47,858 nucleotides of DNA from an aff. Roholtiella sp. LEGE 12411 (GCF_015206995.1 NZ_JADEXR010000035.1:1-47858), one strand, 5' to 3'; counted from the stretch's first letter, positions 9,339-17,913 are shown. Notes: generated by a model from the sequence alone, not told the origin. Translations and numbers: made by a program.

Positions 9339-9400
9339 CGGGGATTTAAACCCCGATGAAACTGATGCTACGTGTAATCGTTGGGGTATTAAACCCTTTT
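9339..9400. repeat. GC-clamped palindromes after menD
   Basis: CGGGGATTTAAACCCCG at 9339-9355 is nearly self-complementary. A second small inverted repeat, GGGTATTAAACCC near 9385-9397, is followed by TTTTATTT. The first resembles dispersed palindromes of cyanobacterial intergenic DNA. The second could serve as a weak menD terminator. Confidence 0.4.
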
Positions 9401-9472
9401 ATTTACGATAAATATAGTGTTTGTGGTATTAAATTTAAAAATACTCTACCATAAGCATTTCAAGTGCTGGCG

Positions 9473-9499
9473 TTGCTCACCCTTGCAAAGTATTATAAT
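9473..9499 (+). promoter_or_regulatory. Candidate promoter of the restriction-modification island
   Basis: A good -10 hexamer, TATAAT at 9494-9499, lies 39 bases before the HTH gene start. A possible -35 hexamer, TTGCTC at 9473-9478, is separated by only 15 bases, shorter than ideal. This is a by-eye match only. Confidence 0.3.
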
Positions 9500-9537
9500 T
9501 AGTAGTACAATAACGACTCTAGCGAATTTAGCGACAA

Positions 9538-9765
9538 ATGCGACAAGATGCAGAACATATCAATAATGATAGTGAAGAAGATATTTCGTTTTTGACAACT
9601 ATTGAAGTGGCTGAACTTCTTCGTGTTCACCAAAGAACTGTACAAAGATGGATATCATCAAATAATCTTAAAGCTACAAAAGTAGGGCCAAGAATTTGGC
9701 GGATCAGAAAAAAAGACTTAGATGAGTTCCTACAAAGAAATAACAGTAGAAAACAAGCAGAATAA
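9538..9765 (+). CDS. Excisionase-family helix-turn-helix protein
   Basis: A 75-residue protein with a MerR/excisionase-type winged HTH (HTH_17) spanning about residues 17-66. The run FLTTIEVAELLRVHQRTVQRW and the segment IRKKDLDEFLQR are the family hallmarks. The first 16 residues are acidic. It directly precedes the DNA methyltransferase: the next ATG at 9779 is 13 bases beyond this stop, and an in-frame ATG at 9722 would overlap it. It could be a regulator of the restriction-modification genes, acting where Xre-type C proteins act elsewhere, or a remnant of the element that carried them in. That role is inference; the fold assignment is firm. Confidence 0.75.
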   Translation: MRQDAEHINNDSEEDISFLTTIEVAELLRVHQRTVQRWISSNNLKATKVGPRIWRIRKKDLDEFLQRNNSRKQAE

Positions 9766-9778
9766 AATATTAACTAAA

Positions 9779-11092
9779 ATGGCAACAGGAATACCTAGTA
9801 GACATAGTCGTAAAAGTAAAAAACAAAATGTAATTCCTTTTCGTCTGGAATATGAAGGGAAAATTCCTAGAGAAGATATATTAAAAATTCCGGCAGCCAA
9901 GTTACACCGGATAATAAGTGTAGATAAAAATCCAAAAAATAGACTAATATATGGAGAAAATTTAAGAGTTCTTAGTTCGTTTTTGAACGATGATACTGTC
10001 GTTGGTAAAGTTAGTTTAATTTATATTGACCCTCCCTATGCAACAGGGAGTAGTTTTGAATCTCGTCAAAGAGTTCATGCTTACTACGACCTAATGGAAG
10101 GTGCAGAATACTTGGAGTTTTTACGTCAACGACTGGTTTTACTAAGAGAAATTTTATCAGATGAAGGTTCTATTTATATACATTTAGATGACAACATGGC
10201 TTGCGCTGTCAAAATTATAATGGATGAAATTTTTGGTTCTAAAAACTTTCGCAATTTGATTACCAGAAAAAAATGTAACCCGAAAAATTATACACGTAAA
10301 CAGTACGGAAACACCTCTGACTACATCCTATTTTACACAAAGACAGATAATTATATATGGAATCAGCCTTTTAACCCTTGGACTGAAACTACTGCAAAGA
10401 AAGAGTATCAATATCTTGAAAAGGAGACTGGAAGAGTTTATAAGAAAGTTCCTGTTCATGCACCAGGTGTAAGAAAAGGTGCAACAGGTCAACCCTGGAG
10501 AGGAATGCTACCTCCTCCAGGTAAACACTGGCAATATACTCCAGAGACTTTAGACGAAATGGATGCACGCGGAGAGATTTACTGGTCACCAACAGGAAAC
10601 CCAAGAAGAAAAGTTTATTTAGATAATAGTCAGGGTATTTCAGTCCAAGATATTTGGCTTGATTTCAAGGATGCTCACAATCAAAATATTAAGATTACTG
10701 GCTATCCAACAGAAAAAAATCCAGATATGATCAAACAAATAATTCTAGCCTCATCTAATGAGGGAGATATTGTGTTAGATGCATTCGCTGGAAGTGGTAC
10801 TACTGCTGGTATAGCTGAAGAGTTAGGTAGAACATGGATAGCTATTGATAATTCACAACTTGCTATAGCTACAATAGTTCAGCGTTTAATTAAAGGAACA
10901 GAAGTCATGGGTGACTTTATTAACGGAAATAGTTCCGCTAAACATGAACCAAAATGCTTAATAGGTATAAATAGAGTTTTACAAAGCGGTCTAAATTTGT
11001 ATATTGAAGAAACACCAGAATTAGAGTTTATCTCTGATAGTGTAATACATGATTGGAATAGCAAACTCAACTTTCAAGCCAATATTGTGTAA
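9779..11092 (+). CDS. Beta-class site-specific DNA methyltransferase (restriction-modification)
   Basis: A 437-residue amino-methyltransferase of the beta arrangement. The catalytic motif SLIYIDPPYATGSSF (motif IV, DPPY) comes first, and the SAM-binding motif VLDAFAGSGTTAGIAEELGR comes near the C-terminus. DPPY indicates N6-adenine or N4-cytosine methylation. The middle third (ARGEIYWSPTGNPRRKVYLD, WLDFKDAHNQ) is the usual target-recognition region of type II and type III-like enzymes. The frame is open to an ATG at 9722 inside the HTH gene; 9779 avoids that overlap and begins MATGIPSRH. Neither start has a clear ribosome-binding site. Its 3' end overlaps the convergent endonuclease candidate by 26 bases, a typical restriction-modification layout. 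The recognition sequence cannot be read from the protein. Confidence 0.88.
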   Translation: MATGIPSRHSRKSKKQNVIPFRLEYEGKIPREDILKIPAAKLHRIISVDKNPKNRLIYGENLRVLSSFLNDDTVVGKVSLIYIDPPYATGSSFESRQRVHAYYDLMEGAEYLEFLRQRLVLLREILSDEGSIYIHLDDNMACAVKIIMDEIFGSKNFRNLITRKKCNPKNYTRKQYGNTSDYILFYTKTDNYIWNQPFNPWTETTAKKEYQYLEKETGRVYKKVPVHAPGVRKGATGQPWRGMLPPPGKHWQYTPETLDEMDARGEIYWSPTGNPRRKVYLDNSQGISVQDIWLDFKDAHNQNIKITGYPTEKNPDMIKQIILASSNEGDIVLDAFAGSGTTAGIAEELGRTWIAIDNSQLAIATIVQRLIKGTEVMGDFINGNSSAKHEPKCLIGINRVLQSGLNLYIEETPELEFISDSVIHDWNSKLNFQANIV

Positions 11093-11927
11093 ATCTATCA
11101 TCAAGCATTTTCAGGGTGCATACCATTATTTTGCCAGTACCATAGCTTTCTAAACGAGCGTAATCATTCCACATAGATCCTAGTAGTAATCCTGGCCCAT
11201 CATTCAAAAAAAATACTTTTAAAGCCACTTTATAGGTATCAGCATACTTGAGAATATCAGTTGCTTTATCTCGATTTCCACCAGTTCGATCATCTTCTTG
11301 AGAACCTCCTCTATCAGAGTCATAACGAGCAAATCCGACTACCAATGGGGTTCCATCTAATCGAGATATAAAAATATCTGCTGGAGTTTGAGCTTCCCAA
11401 TTATCCAAAACCTTATCAAGCATTACATCTTTTCCAGCACGAACTGGCCCCTGAATTATATAGTTTTTACCAAATACTCTGTCAAACCATAAGAAAAACG
11501 CTTCTGTCAAGTCATAGCCTTTTTGCCCCCGTTTACTCTGTTCTAAAAGAAGAGCCATCAGAGTTTCATCGGGTACAGGACGACTTTGCAAATTTCTTAT
11601 AACCTCTTCTAAGCTACGAAATCTTTCACTGAAGTCGTTAATTATATTGGGAATATCACGTTTTTTCTTGGTCATTTCTACTGTAGTATCTGGTGATACA
11701 TACCTCCGAAATACTCTAAGAAGTTGAATACGTAAAGGATCAGGCTCTTTTGTGATAATTTCGAGTAAATTTGCAGAGTTTGTTGCTTCGTGTACCAATT
11801 CTATGAAACGCTCCAAAACTTTCTCGTAGAGCATTTTAGCTTCATCTAAAGAATCAGGGTAGAATGGTGAGTCAAATATGGTAATCCATTTAGATGCAGT
11901 TACTTTGTAGCTACTGAATGAAATCAA
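11067..11927 (-). CDS. Putative type II restriction endonuclease
   Basis: A 286-residue protein lying convergent with the methyltransferase, sharing 26 bases at the tails. The C-terminal half carries a charged, nuclease-like core: GPVRAGKDVMLDKVLDNW, then DIFISRLDGTPLVVGFARYD, then an acidic Asp/Arg/Gly-rich stretch (SDRGGSQEDDRTGGN), and finally VALKVFFLNDGPG. Alternating hydrophobic strands with acidic residues suit a PD-(D/E)XK fold, but I could not assign the catalytic triad with confidence. The N-terminal half is helical and may bind DNA. The call rests mainly on position beside an orphan-type methyltransferase and on general resemblance to type II enzymes. I do not recognise the subfamily. 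The start at 11927 is simply the first in-frame codon. Confidence 0.6.
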   Translation of the reverse strand: MISFSSYKVTASKWITIFDSPFYPDSLDEAKMLYEKVLERFIELVHEATNSANLLEIITKEPDPLRIQLLRVFRRYVSPDTTVEMTKKKRDIPNIINDFSERFRSLEEVIRNLQSRPVPDETLMALLLEQSKRGQKGYDLTEAFFLWFDRVFGKNYIIQGPVRAGKDVMLDKVLDNWEAQTPADIFISRLDGTPLVVGFARYDSDRGGSQEDDRTGGNRDKATDILKYADTYKVALKVFFLNDGPGLLLGSMWNDYARLESYGTGKIMVCTLKMLDDRFTQYWLES

Positions 11928-12182
11928 ATGACAATCTCCATTAATATAATTGATACAATTATTTAAGTATAAGCTACATGATTATATAAAGAAAATTACT
12001 CAGTAATTTCACCAAATAGTCGTTTTAACAGTCGGAGGATGAGCGATCGCGCTCCTTATTCCACCGCTTCTGATATAATTGCGTGTCTGCGAATACTTCT
12101 TCACTTCGGGAAACTTTATTTGTAGCCATGATTATTTTACTGAAGTGCGATCGCCCTTCTTCTTCGCGCCTCTGCGTGAGAT

Positions 12183-13019
12183 TTACCCTCTTGGTTGACC
12201 TTGTAACCACCCTTCCAAATCAGCAAGAGTAGAGAAATCCAACAAAGCATCACCTAAAGCTTCCAACTGTTCCACCGATAAACCTTGAATCTGGGACAGA
12301 AGCGCATCAGGGATATTACCCACACGCCGATTTAATAGTCGTAAAACGATCGTTCTTTCTCCTTCGACCTTTCCTTCTTCCTTCGCTTCCAGAATAGCCC
12401 GTGGTTCTTCCAGATTTAGTCCCAACATCGCTGCAATCTCCTCCCGACTAAGGTTAGAAAACTTGTAGACAAGAATCGTCGTCACCAAATCTATTATCGC
12501 TTGCTCCGATTGTTGCCGTGCTTGCTCCAGCAAAAACCGCGCCCCTTCCACTGCTTCCGTTTCAGAAGTAACATTTGTCAGCAACATCAAACCCAATCCC
12601 AAAGGTTGTTGTCGCAAATCCCCCAACTCATCCAGATAAACCCGCCTGACTTGACCACTTTCCAACAAAGCGCGGTGAATCATTGAGCTGGTAGGTTCAA
12701 GACTGCGAGAACCAAAGATTAACACCCCAAACCAGTCATCGTAACGGATAGAGTGGCGGTAGAGAAACAAAAACAATTCACTAAAAAAGCGGTGATATAG
12801 CTCATCATCCTTCTGAAACTGCACTTCTGCAAAAAAGACGGTTTTGGTAACTGCATTTGCGGGAGGTAAAAACACTCCATCAATCCGAAACGCCGTTTCT
12901 TTCACTTCAACTGATTCAAACTGGTAGTTTTCCGCTTCTGGGGGTGGTTCATCTACTAATTCAAACAGCAAAAGAGGAAATTGCTTAAATAATTTGTAGA
13001 AGATAGTGTCACGTCGCAT
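12183..13019 (-). CDS. Rpn-family nuclease/putative transposase (DUF2887 + DUF4351)
   Basis: A 278-residue protein of a type found in many copies in cyanobacteria. Residues 1-190 match DUF2887, a PD-(D/E)XK nuclease relative of the RpnA recombination-promoting proteins. It starts MRRDTIFYKLFKQFPLLLFEL and carries the motif core FRIDGVFLPP, followed by VFFAEVQFQKD, where the D and E-x-Q residues are the expected catalytic positions. Residues about 215-275 match DUF4351 (LRLLNRRVGNIPDALLSQI and LEALGDALLDFSTLADLEGWL). Family members have DNA-cleaving, RecA-independent recombination activity. The gene lies between the restriction endonuclease and menB and probably belongs to the inserted accessory block. 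Confidence 0.85.
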   Translation of the reverse strand: MRRDTIFYKLFKQFPLLLFELVDEPPPEAENYQFESVEVKETAFRIDGVFLPPANAVTKTVFFAEVQFQKDDELYHRFFSELFLFLYRHSIRYDDWFGVLIFGSRSLEPTSSMIHRALLESGQVRRVYLDELGDLRQQPLGLGLMLLTNVTSETEAVEGARFLLEQARQQSEQAIIDLVTTILVYKFSNLSREEIAAMLGLNLEEPRAILEAKEEGKVEGERTIVLRLLNRRVGNIPDALLSQIQGLSVEQLEALGDALLDFSTLADLEGWLQGQPRG

Positions 13020-13079
13020 ATTTATTCCTCAACACCCAGACAATTACCAGATTGTAAAGGCTTAAGACGCAAATTTTAG

Positions 13080-13135
13080 TGTAGGCGTAGCCCACCGCAG
13101 GTATCGCATGTCCCTGCGTCCGCGATAAAATTTTC
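13080..13135. repeat. Small dispersed repeat before menB
   Basis: A GC-rich segment rich in GCGTAGCC and TGCGTCC words (GTGTAGGCGTAGCCCACCGC and onward) lies just upstream of menB. It resembles the small dispersed repeats scattered through Nostoc-like genomes, which also appear here at 26528-26573, 40094-40139 and 41853-41901. Confidence 0.35.
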
Positions 13136-13160
13136 AAGCACAACAGCGCACTCCATACCC

Positions 13161-13994
13161 ATGCAAGTCAACTGGCAAACTGTCAAAACCTACGAAGACA
13201 TCCTGTATCACAAAACCGATGGTATCGCCAAAATCACCATCAACCGTCCCCACAAACGTAATGCCTTCCGCCCCAAAACAGTTTTTGAATTATATGATGC
13301 TTTCTGTGATGCCCGTGAAGATACTACTATTGGTGTTGTCCTATTTACAGGTTATGGCCCACATACAGATGGCAAATATGCCTTCTGCTCTGGTGGCGAT
13401 CAAAGCGTAAGGGGACATGCAGGTTATGTAGATGATACTGGCATCCCCCGCTTAAACGTGTTGGACTTGCAACGCTTGATTCGTTCCATGCCGAAAGTGG
13501 TGATTGCTTTAGTCGCTGGATATGCGATCGGTGGTGGACACGTACTACACTTAATTTGTGACCTCACCATTGCCGCCGATAATGCTATTTTTGGACAGAC
13601 TGGCCCCAAAGTTGGTAGTTTTGATGGTGGTTTTGGGGCTAGTTATCTTGCCCGCATTGTTGGACAAAAAAAAGCACGAGAAATTTGGTTTCTCTGCCGC
13701 CAATATAATGCACAACAGGCTCTAGAAATGGGTTTAGTTAATTGCGTCGTTTCAATAGAACAACTAGAAGCCGAAGGTATTCAATGGGCGCAAGAGATTT
13801 TAGAAAAAAGTCCGATCGCAATTCGGTGTCTCAAAGCCGCATTCAATGCTGATTGTGACGGACAAGCTGGTTTACAAGAACTCGCTGGCAATGCCACCTT
13901 ACTCTATTACATGACAGAAGAAGGGGCTGAGGGAAAACAAGCATTTCTCGAAAAGCGTCCACCTAATTTTCGGGATTTTCCTTGGTTGCCTTAA
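13161..13994 (+). CDS. menB: MenB, 1,4-dihydroxy-2-naphthoyl-CoA synthase
   Basis: A 277-residue crotonase-fold enzyme that closes the naphthoate ring from o-succinylbenzoyl-CoA in phylloquinone synthesis. Diagnostic segments are [17 protein letters not shown], the CoA-binding and oxyanion segment [28 protein letters not shown] with the second oxyanion residue, and [16 protein letters not shown]. The last has Gly where bicarbonate-dependent MenB enzymes do. The C-terminus [14 protein letters not shown] is typical. The ATG at 13161 gives full family length. It is about 3.9 kb from menD on the same strand. The terminator-like hairpin at 13998-14036 follows immediately. Confidence 0.95.
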   Translation: MQVNWQTVKTYEDILYHKTDGIAKITINRPHKRNAFRPKTVFELYDAFCDAREDTTIGVVLFTGYGPHTDGKYAFCSGGDQSVRGHAGYVDDTGIPRLNVLDLQRLIRSMPKVVIALVAGYAIGGGHVLHLICDLTIAADNAIFGQTGPKVGSFDGGFGASYLARIVGQKKAREIWFLCRQYNAQQALEMGLVNCVVSIEQLEAEGIQWAQEILEKSPIAIRCLKAAFNADCDGQAGLQELAGNATLLYYMTEEGAEGKQAFLEKRPPNFRDFPWLP

Positions 13995-13997
13995 AAT

Positions 13998-14036
13998 GGC
14001 AAAAATCGCACCTTTGAGCGAGGTACGATTTTTGCC
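13998..14036 (+). terminator. Terminator-like hairpin after menB
   Basis: GGCAAAAATCG (13998-14008) pairs perfectly with CGATTTTTGCC (14026-14036), with additional CCT/AGG pairing inside. It begins four bases after the menB stop. The T-run lies within the 3' arm rather than after it, so it may act as a terminator or an mRNA-stabilising stem. Confidence 0.6.
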
Positions 14037-14116
14037 CATGACAACATTTACTAGAAATCTTAAAAGCAAATCTTATATTTAGCAGGTTAAAAACTGATTA
14101 GAGTAATGATGGGTAG

Positions 14117-14431
14117 CTAAATAAGTACTGCTTTAGTTTTGACCTGTTCAGATGTACAGGGAGTTGTTTCTTGTACAGGGGTAAGAGCAGCACTGTCTAA
14201 ATTGGAGGCAAGGGATTGAGAAGCAGCTAAAACTGGTGTTGCATCCGGCAAACTCCAAGCATCTTCCAAGGTTTCCCAAGAAGGTGCAAAAGGTGGAAGC
14301 GCCAAAGAGCAAGCTTTCCAACTTGCTTGCACTTGTGCTCCTAACAGTTGACACATTCCACCACGGCGGCCCTCCGGCTGGTAATGACGGCAATATCGAC
14401 AGGCAGATGTCAAAAATTTAATAGGTTTCAT
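14117..14431 (-). CDS. Conserved cyanobacterial Cys-motif protein, function unknown
   Basis: A 104-residue protein whose N-terminus has a distinctive cysteine cluster: CRYCRHYQPEGRRGGMCQLL, followed by SWKACSLALPPFAPSW. Four Cys in a C-x2-C-x12-C-x15-C pattern suggest a bound metal such as zinc. The second half is low-complexity and probably disordered. I recall similar short proteins across cyanobacteria, always uncharacterised. The ATG at 14431 precedes the motif by ten residues. The gene stands alone, with menB convergent on one side and a 421-base gap on the other. No function is assigned. Confidence 0.7.
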   Translation of the reverse strand: MKPIKFLTSACRYCRHYQPEGRRGGMCQLLGAQVQASWKACSLALPPFAPSWETLEDAWSLPDATPVLAASQSLASNLDSAALTPVQETTPCTSEQVKTKAVLI

Positions 14432-14852
14432 TTGGGTTCATCTTTAGCGCCGTTGTGGGCTGATCTTCACCCTTATATTTTCCTTCTATATATAAAGACG
14501 TACTAGAGGCGAAAAGTCATTATTATCTATGGGTTCTAGCGATCCCCAGTCAAAAATAAACTTTAGAATGTCTTTATATTCTTGTTATACTTTTAAATGA
14601 TTTTAGAGTGGTTAGTAGGTATTTTAGTTAAAAATGATTAGGGATCAAGGTTAAAAAGAAGGCTTTCGATTTAGCCAGCCTTTTAAGTTCTTCCTTAAGA
14701 GGACTGAAACTAGGCAGTTCGAGATTCATTAACCTAGATGATGTAGCGTGGCTTGCTTATTTTAATAACAAATTATTATTTGTCTAAAGAATTTAGGAAT
14801 TCTCTGCGTAGCACGAACAAGTTACTTAGCTGCAAAAAAATTCTGACTCTAT
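14432..14852. other. Intergenic region without genes
   Basis: 421 bases with no credible coding frame. A short inverted repeat (GGCT...AGCC with A-rich and T-rich flanks) lies near 14657-14685 and could form a weak stem. It should contain the promoter of the leftward Cys-motif gene, but no clear promoter hexamers were identified. Confidence 0.5.
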
Positions 14853-15395
14853 TCATAACTGCTTAGCGACACACAGAGAACAGACACCCCAGCGCTGGAG
14901 TTCGCCGGGTGGGGTGGGAGATTGACACTGGGGACAAAGCGGTAAGCCATGCGATCGCGCTTGCATTGTCTTAGCCCAATGCTCAAAAGCAGTATTTGCA
15001 TCCTTAACATCTGGTGTAACATGACGGTGGCTCACCTGATCACCAAGGTAACTGGGATGCTCAGACGGCAAAACCGTTTCTTGCTGTTTGCTCGTTACTG
15101 GTGAATGCTGCCAACTAGCAGTAGAGAAGCGAATATCCAGTAAAGGCGTTGGCAGCTTTTCATTCAACTTTAAAAGCAATTGCGATCGCCCAAAAGTTAG
15201 GTTTTGCGCCCAAGCAGCACTGGAAGTTGCCACCCACAAAACATCGCGCTGAATCGACAATGGTTGAGTATGTGCAGCAACCACTGTGCCAACAACTTCC
15301 GCCCAACACTTGAGCAAGCGTTGCAATGGTTGCTCCTGCCATTGAGCCTGCTTTTCTAAAACACCTAAAATATCATTAACTGATTTCAACGACAT
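14853..15395 (-). CDS. DUF721/DciA-like protein with C-terminal zinc-ribbon motif
   Basis: A 180-residue protein. Residues about 5-95 match DUF721 (LKSVNDILGVLEKQAQW, LLKCWAEVVGTVVAAHTQPL, LWVATSSAAWAQNLTF, LLLKLNEKL). DUF721 includes DciA, the ancestral bacterial loader of the replicative helicase DnaB. The C-terminus has a Cys pattern, LCPQCQSPTPPGELQRWGVCSLC, resembling a small zinc ribbon. The middle is variable. Cyanobacterial members are normally annotated only as DUF721 proteins; a role in replication initiation is inferred from DciA. It is divergent from the SPOR-like gene across 159 bases that contain a perfect 14-base palindrome. Confidence 0.8.
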   Translation of the reverse strand: MSLKSVNDILGVLEKQAQWQEQPLQRLLKCWAEVVGTVVAAHTQPLSIQRDVLWVATSSAAWAQNLTFGRSQLLLKLNEKLPTPLLDIRFSTASWQHSPVTSKQQETVLPSEHPSYLGDQVSHRHVTPDVKDANTAFEHWAKTMQARSHGLPLCPQCQSPTPPGELQRWGVCSLCVAKQL

Positions 15396-15471
15396 CTTGA
15401 AAAAGTGCTGAGTCCTGAATCTAAGCTAAGAGACTATCATTTTTTGTTGTGAACGATAATTGCTCAGCGTC

Positions 15472-15485
15472 TATCTATATAGATA
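15472..15485. promoter_or_regulatory. Perfect palindrome between divergent genes (operator candidate)
   Basis: TATCTATATAGATA is a perfect 14-base palindrome, located 76 bases from the leftward DUF721 start and 69 from the rightward start at 15555. It could be an operator controlling either gene. No regulator is suggested by the sequence. Confidence 0.35.
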
Positions 15486-15554
15486 ATTTTCGCTAGTATT
15501 GGCACAAATGTATCTAAAGTTAATCCAGTAGTCTACGTTTGAGGCACAGAGCCA

Positions 15555-16817
15555 ATGACTCAAAACCCCCTAATTGATTCCAGCACTCAATCGTCTAAAA
15601 CACCTGGGTTGAAGCCAGCACTAGCGGCAGCATTAGCGAGTTTAGAGGTGCAGCTAGATCAAGAATTAGCGCGATACCGACGCACGCGAACTGGATCGAG
15701 AACATTGAACCAACCCCGTGTGGGGGGTTATATTAGCAGCCAACCCCAGCAGTTTACTGCCATCACTACGACATCAAGCACAACTCAACAATCAGTAGCG
15801 GAAATAAAAACCAACACGTCGCCTGCATCTATACCTGCAAATCCCCAGGATAACGCAGCCCTTACAGTCAAAACTCAAGAACTGGATCATCTCAAGAGAT
15901 CATCCAGCCTTGATGCCAAAACACAAACTCCACCACCCCCGCCCAATAGCAGCAGTATCGTACCAGCAGTTATTAAAACTACTAAGAGTGAAAATCTCGT
16001 ACAGTCGGATGACACTCCCAAACAACCAGATGACTATTTAGAATCTAGTGAAGCACTGCTGCGAAGTCTGACAGAAGAACAACCAGAAACCAAAAAAACA
16101 ACCAATTCTAACGACAGTCTGCTATCACCTTTGGGTATCGGCTCTATGCTGCTGTTATTAGTGGCGAGTCTTACCTTGGGCTATGTAGTGTTCAATCCTA
16201 AAAGCCTACCGCAGTTGAATTTAAGCAAATTATTTAACAGCGATTCGTCTGCGACAGGAGAAAATACTGAGGAAGTTGGGAGTAATGCTCAATCTCAGCC
16301 CCAACCAGAGATCACATCCATACCCAAATATCCCAATCTAGCAGCTAAAGAGTTTCCCGAACTCAGAGATCCCAATGATGTAGTTGGCTTAAAGCCTAAA
16401 GTTCAACAAACTCCCATTGCAGTACTCAATCCAGTCGCTCCCAAAAACCCTGTAAATCCTCAAGTAGTATTGCCCAAACCGATCGCCGATCAACCGACAA
16501 ATGCGATCGCCACAACACCATTACCGAACCTGAATTCGTCTTTGACTCCAACGGCAGAAACCTCACCCCGCAAAAGCGCAACCCCACTCAAGCCGAATGC
16601 AGAAATCAAACCAGCAGCAGATGGGTACTATCATATAGTGACGGATAATCAAGGACTAAGCGCTTTAGCCTCAGCACGACAAGTAGTTCCCGATGCTTAT
16701 TTATCACGTAACCAAAAATTCATTTATCTAGGTGCTGTGAAGTCTAAAGAGGAAGTAGAACGAAAGCTACAAGAGCTAGAGGCCAAAGGAATTAAAGCAC
16801 GGATTCAGCAGCAATGA
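15555..16817 (+). CDS. Membrane protein with C-terminal SPOR-like domain
   Basis: A 420-residue protein. The N-terminus (about residues 15-60) is a conserved-looking amphipathic segment (LKPALAAALASLEVQLDQELARYRRTRTG). A long Ser/Thr/Pro/Gln-rich linker follows. One membrane helix (GIGSMLLLLVASLTLGYVVF) lies near residues 195-214. After another proline-rich linker, the last 65 residues (YYHIVTDNQGLSALASARQ through EEVERKLQELEAKGIKARIQ) look like a SPOR-type peptidoglycan-binding fold. The topology suggests a cell-envelope or division-associated protein with its C-terminus in the periplasm. The exact function is unknown. It is upstream of the pspA/vipp1 pair on the same strand. Confidence 0.75.
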   Translation: MTQNPLIDSSTQSSKTPGLKPALAAALASLEVQLDQELARYRRTRTGSRTLNQPRVGGYISSQPQQFTAITTTSSTTQQSVAEIKTNTSPASIPANPQDNAALTVKTQELDHLKRSSSLDAKTQTPPPPPNSSSIVPAVIKTTKSENLVQSDDTPKQPDDYLESSEALLRSLTEEQPETKKTTNSNDSLLSPLGIGSMLLLLVASLTLGYVVFNPKSLPQLNLSKLFNSDSSATGENTEEVGSNAQSQPQPEITSIPKYPNLAAKEFPELRDPNDVVGLKPKVQQTPIAVLNPVAPKNPVNPQVVLPKPIADQPTNAIATTPLPNLNSSLTPTAETSPRKSATPLKPNAEIKPAADGYYHIVTDNQGLSALASARQVVPDAYLSRNQKFIYLGAVKSKEEVERKLQELEAKGIKARIQQQ

Positions 16818-16950
16818 GTTGCAAAAATCTACGATACCATGAGGAAAACAGCTACAATCAGCCCTACCTATTGACTGGCAATAAACGAGAAAGGCAGTCT
16901 TCTCTACGAAAGGAGCACCAATTTCTCAAGAAAGTGAATGGAGAGTCGAA

Positions 16951-17751
16951 ATGGAATTGATTAAGCGTATCCTGCGAGTGATTCGCGCTAACCTTAATAG
17001 TTTGATAGGCAGCGCCGAAGATCCAGAAAAGATTCTAGAACAAACTGTTATAGAGATGCAGGAAAATTTGGTGCGATTGCGGCAAGGTGTAGCACAAGCG
17101 ATCGCTACCCAAAAACGCACCGAACGACAAGCAGCAGCTACCCAGTCTCAAGCAGAAGATTGGTATCGCCGCGCCCAATTGGCACTGCAACAAGGCAACG
17201 AACTTCTAGCAAGGGAAGCTCTCACCAAACGTCAAGCTTACCAGGAAACTGCTAAAGCTCTCTCTGCTCAGATAGAGCAGCAAAACGATATAGTAGCTAG
17301 GCTAAAAAAGGATATGCGGACGTTAGAGTTAAAAATTTCTGAGGCGAAGACCAAAAAAGATATGTACATTGCTCGCGCCCGTTCTGCCGAGGCGTCTTAT
17401 CGACTCCAGGAAATGCTCAGTGGAGTTTCTGCTACCAGTAGTCTGAACGCCTTTGAGCGCATGGAAGAAAAAGTGTCGCAGATAGAAGCCAAATCAGAAG
17501 CGATCGCTCAACTCGGTAGCGACGATCTGGAAAAACGATTTACTTCGCTCGAATCTACTAATGATGTTGATGCCGAATTGGCAGCAATGAAAGTACAGGT
17601 ATTAAATCAGGCAAAAAATACACAGCAGGACACTCTCACACCGCTCCCTTCAATGGAGAGAACCTCCGTACAGGAGTGGCTCCTTACCGAAGAAAATCAG
17701 AGGACAGCGCTACCCCCTCAACAGCAGTTACCCAAATCTCAGGAATCGTGA
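16951..17751 (+). CDS. pspA: PspA/IM30 family protein
   Basis: A 266-residue ESCRT-III-like membrane-remodelling protein. Helix 0 (MELIKRILRVIRANLNSLIG) is the amphipathic membrane anchor. The family signature AEDPEKILEQTVIEMQENL follows, and most of the rest is coiled coil (RQGVAQAIATQKRTERQ, LKKDMRTLELKISEAKTKKDMYIARA, SLNAFERMEEKV). It is about half identical to the downstream Vipp1 by eye. The tail after residue 220 is low-complexity and differs from the Vipp1 C-terminal helix. It probably protects or reshapes the plasma membrane under stress. The ATG at 16951 starts helix 0. It is separated from vipp1 by 162 bases. Confidence 0.88.
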   Translation: MELIKRILRVIRANLNSLIGSAEDPEKILEQTVIEMQENLVRLRQGVAQAIATQKRTERQAAATQSQAEDWYRRAQLALQQGNELLAREALTKRQAYQETAKALSAQIEQQNDIVARLKKDMRTLELKISEAKTKKDMYIARARSAEASYRLQEMLSGVSATSSLNAFERMEEKVSQIEAKSEAIAQLGSDDLEKRFTSLESTNDVDAELAAMKVQVLNQAKNTQQDTLTPLPSMERTSVQEWLLTEENQRTALPPQQQLPKSQES

Positions 17752-17913
17752 AGTTAGGAAAATTATTGCAGCTTGGACATATCTTAATATTTAAGAGTCT
17801 TTGGGGGGTACTGATCCAACCTGGAAAGATTACATTGAAATAGGTAGCTATTAAAAAGTAAAAAAGCTAACAGTCTAACAAAGCACGTAAACCACACAAG
17901 GAAAAACAAGGTT

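Noticed and set aside
9339-9355. CGGGGATTTAAACCCCG considered as a CRISPR repeat or attachment site
   Set aside because: It occurs once here, without spacers or a matching copy at the other edge of the restriction-modification island.
12025-12210. Reverse-strand frame of 61 residues between the endonuclease candidate and the Rpn gene
   Set aside because: It overlaps the 3' end of the Rpn gene on the same strand, contains HIP1 sites, and shows no domain or ribosome-binding site. A possible sub-frame (MATNKVSRSEEVF) is too short to defend.
12183-13019. Considered as an active transposase gene
   Set aside because: Rpn/DUF2887 proteins are labelled putative transposases, but no terminal inverted repeats were found around the gene. 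A nuclease of unknown cellular role is the safer call.
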